Both the position numbers and the translations under genes were made by a program. From the IMG/VR virus record IMGVR_UViG_3300017753_000065, positions 1 through 28,960 of that record: a stretch of DNA of 28,960 bases. One strand, given 5' to 3'. The notes under the pieces are model-generated. The model ran no database searches and was not told the origin of the DNA. It saw only the letters and a list, made by a program, of their open reading frames with translations. This DNA is from a virus. Below, piece after piece: positions 28,285 to 28,960 of this stretch (positions are counted from its first letter, which is position 1; every line of letters starts with the position of its first letter).

Positions 28285-28313
28285 AAAAAAGGGTAGGCAG
28301 TTTTGCCCACCCT
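28285..28313 (-). terminator. Rho-independent terminator after the capsid gene
   Basis: The minus strand reads GGGTGGGC AAAACT GCCTACCC TTTTTT. The 8-bp stem has one G-T pair. It follows the capsid stop by 24 bp and precedes the tail tube candidate. Confidence 0.88.
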
Positions 28314-28337
28314 CTTTATGTTAGTTAATTTAATTTA

Positions 28338-28960
28338 TTAATCGTAAAGAACTACGTCTGCACCAACACCGATTTGTACACCAGCAGTATATCGCATAAC
28401 GATACGCACATTCATACTACCATCGTTCTCAGCCATATCAATAACTCTTACTTCGTTTCTGTCATCTAATAGACCTGTTCCGAAGAATAAGTTAGAAGTT
28501 CTTGCTGCGATTGCACAGTTATCTCTTAAACCACTTGTTGGGTATAAATCAACACCATCAAAAGAAGTTGCACCACCTTGATACCACATATGTGATTGAG
28601 CATCTACACCAGAGTTAGTAGCAGCAAATCCACCTAAAGCTCTTACATAAGCCTTAAAGATATTTTGTGATACATATATTTTTAAATCCTCAGCACCATA
28701 TACTCCAGAAGGAATAGCATCAACGATTTTCCCAAGTTCAGCAACAACGTTAGCAGAAGTTACTGTAGTTCCTGTAACATCATTTACAGTACCATCAGCT
28801 AAAGCTAAAGCTCTAAACCCATCAAAATCATCAGCACCAGAAGCACCATCCCAAAGAGAAGTTTCTGTAGCAGAAGCAACCTCAGCAGCAACTCTTGAAA
28901 TTACGAAATCACTAAATAGTGGAGGTAAGTTATCAAATGCAGAATATCCCATTTGAGCAG
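28338..28960 (-). CDS. Major capsid protein, C-terminal 207 residues (partial, allele 2)
   Basis: This frame is open at the right edge and ends with TAA at 28338. It continues in frame into bases 315-604 after joining at the shared 55-bp sequence; an internal ATG at 28952 is not the true start. The sequence includes GYSAFDNLPPLFSDFVISRV, ETSLWDGASGADDFDGFRAL, DLKIYVSQNIFKAYVRALGG and the end IVMRYTAGVQIGVGADVVLY. A G-loop/P-domain layout with KIYVSQNIFKAYVRALG helix and a hydrophobic final strand fits an HK97-fold capsid subunit of 303 residues. A strong terminator follows. Allele 1 at the left edge differs at about 12% of bases over 260 bp. Confidence 0.75.
   Translation of the reverse strand, partial: AQMGYSAFDNLPPLFSDFVISRVAAEVASATETSLWDGASGADDFDGFRALALADGTVNDVTGTTVTSANVVAELGKIVDAIPSGVYGAEDLKIYVSQNIFKAYVRALGGFAATNSGVDAQSHMWYQGGATSFDGVDLYPTSGLRDNCAIAARTSNLFFGTGLLDDRNEVRVIDMAENDGSMNVRIVMRYTAGVQIGVGADVVLYD
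28906..28960. repeat. 55-bp exact repeat, right copy (join point)
   Basis: Identical to 261-315. Joining the two copies restores one uninterrupted 303-residue capsid frame and gives a circle of about 28,645 bp. Confidence 0.9.

Noticed and set aside
28338-28952. Capsid gene starting at the internal ATG 28952
   Set aside because: The frame is open to the window edge and the left-edge copy shows about 95 more residues upstream, with a proper start at 604.
1-28960. Integrase, repressor, reverse transcriptase, tRNA or host flanking genes
   Set aside because: I looked through the translated frames and gaps and saw no such motifs; the window has only phage genes.

Overview
This window is most likely one complete, almost circular genome of a tailed (siphovirus-like) phage of a Bacteroidetes host, probably a marine or freshwater member of the Flavobacteriia. 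The reasons are low G+C by eye, host-type promoters (TTTG, 19-21 bp, TAnnTTTG), A-rich leaders instead of clear Shine-Dalgarno sites, and many small proteins of types known from flavobacterial phages. The last 55 bases (28906-28960) are identical to 261-315, so both ends fall inside one major capsid gene. Joining them gives a circle of about 28,645 bp, or a circularly permuted molecule. Bases 1-260 are a second, about 88% identical version of capsid sequence also present at 28646-28905. I see no integrase, repressor, DNA or RNA polymerase, tRNA or CRISPR, so a virulent phage leaning on host replication is the simplest reading.

Every supported gene is on the minus strand, so expression runs from high to low coordinates. 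The early/replication region (about 19625 down to 12111) holds a NinG-like nuclease, an annealing-protein-like gene, an SSB-like protein, a RecA-fold helicase-like ATPase, a sigma-like protein, three PD-(D/E)XK nucleases, an HNH/AP2 homing-type endonuclease, a dATP/dGTP diphosphohydrolase-N-like protein, a DnaA domain IV-like protein and many tiny genes. Two good host-type promoters (19082-19112 and 15392-15424) and two terminators lie here.

The late region starts at 12045: terminase small and large subunits, a tail-assembly-chaperone candidate with a probable -1 frameshift, tail completion proteins, two large tail proteins, the tape measure, the prohead protease, scaffold-like proteins and the major capsid protein. 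It continues across the join (28960 down to 19779) with the tail tube candidate, the portal (unusually far from the terminase), a head-tail connector, an S74-chaperone tail fibre, a LamG/lectin-like fibre, and a lysis cassette of small holin, amidase and 3TM holin.

The most interesting signals are the two capsid alleles at the join; a slippery T9 run opening an 84-codon -1 reading frame that has no start codon of its own; a conserved element of about 32 bp placed directly before four late genes and the terminase leader, possibly linked to the phage sigma-like protein; two matching promoter-hairpin-terminator cassettes between genes; and a near-identical C-terminal peptide shared by two otherwise unrelated structural proteins.
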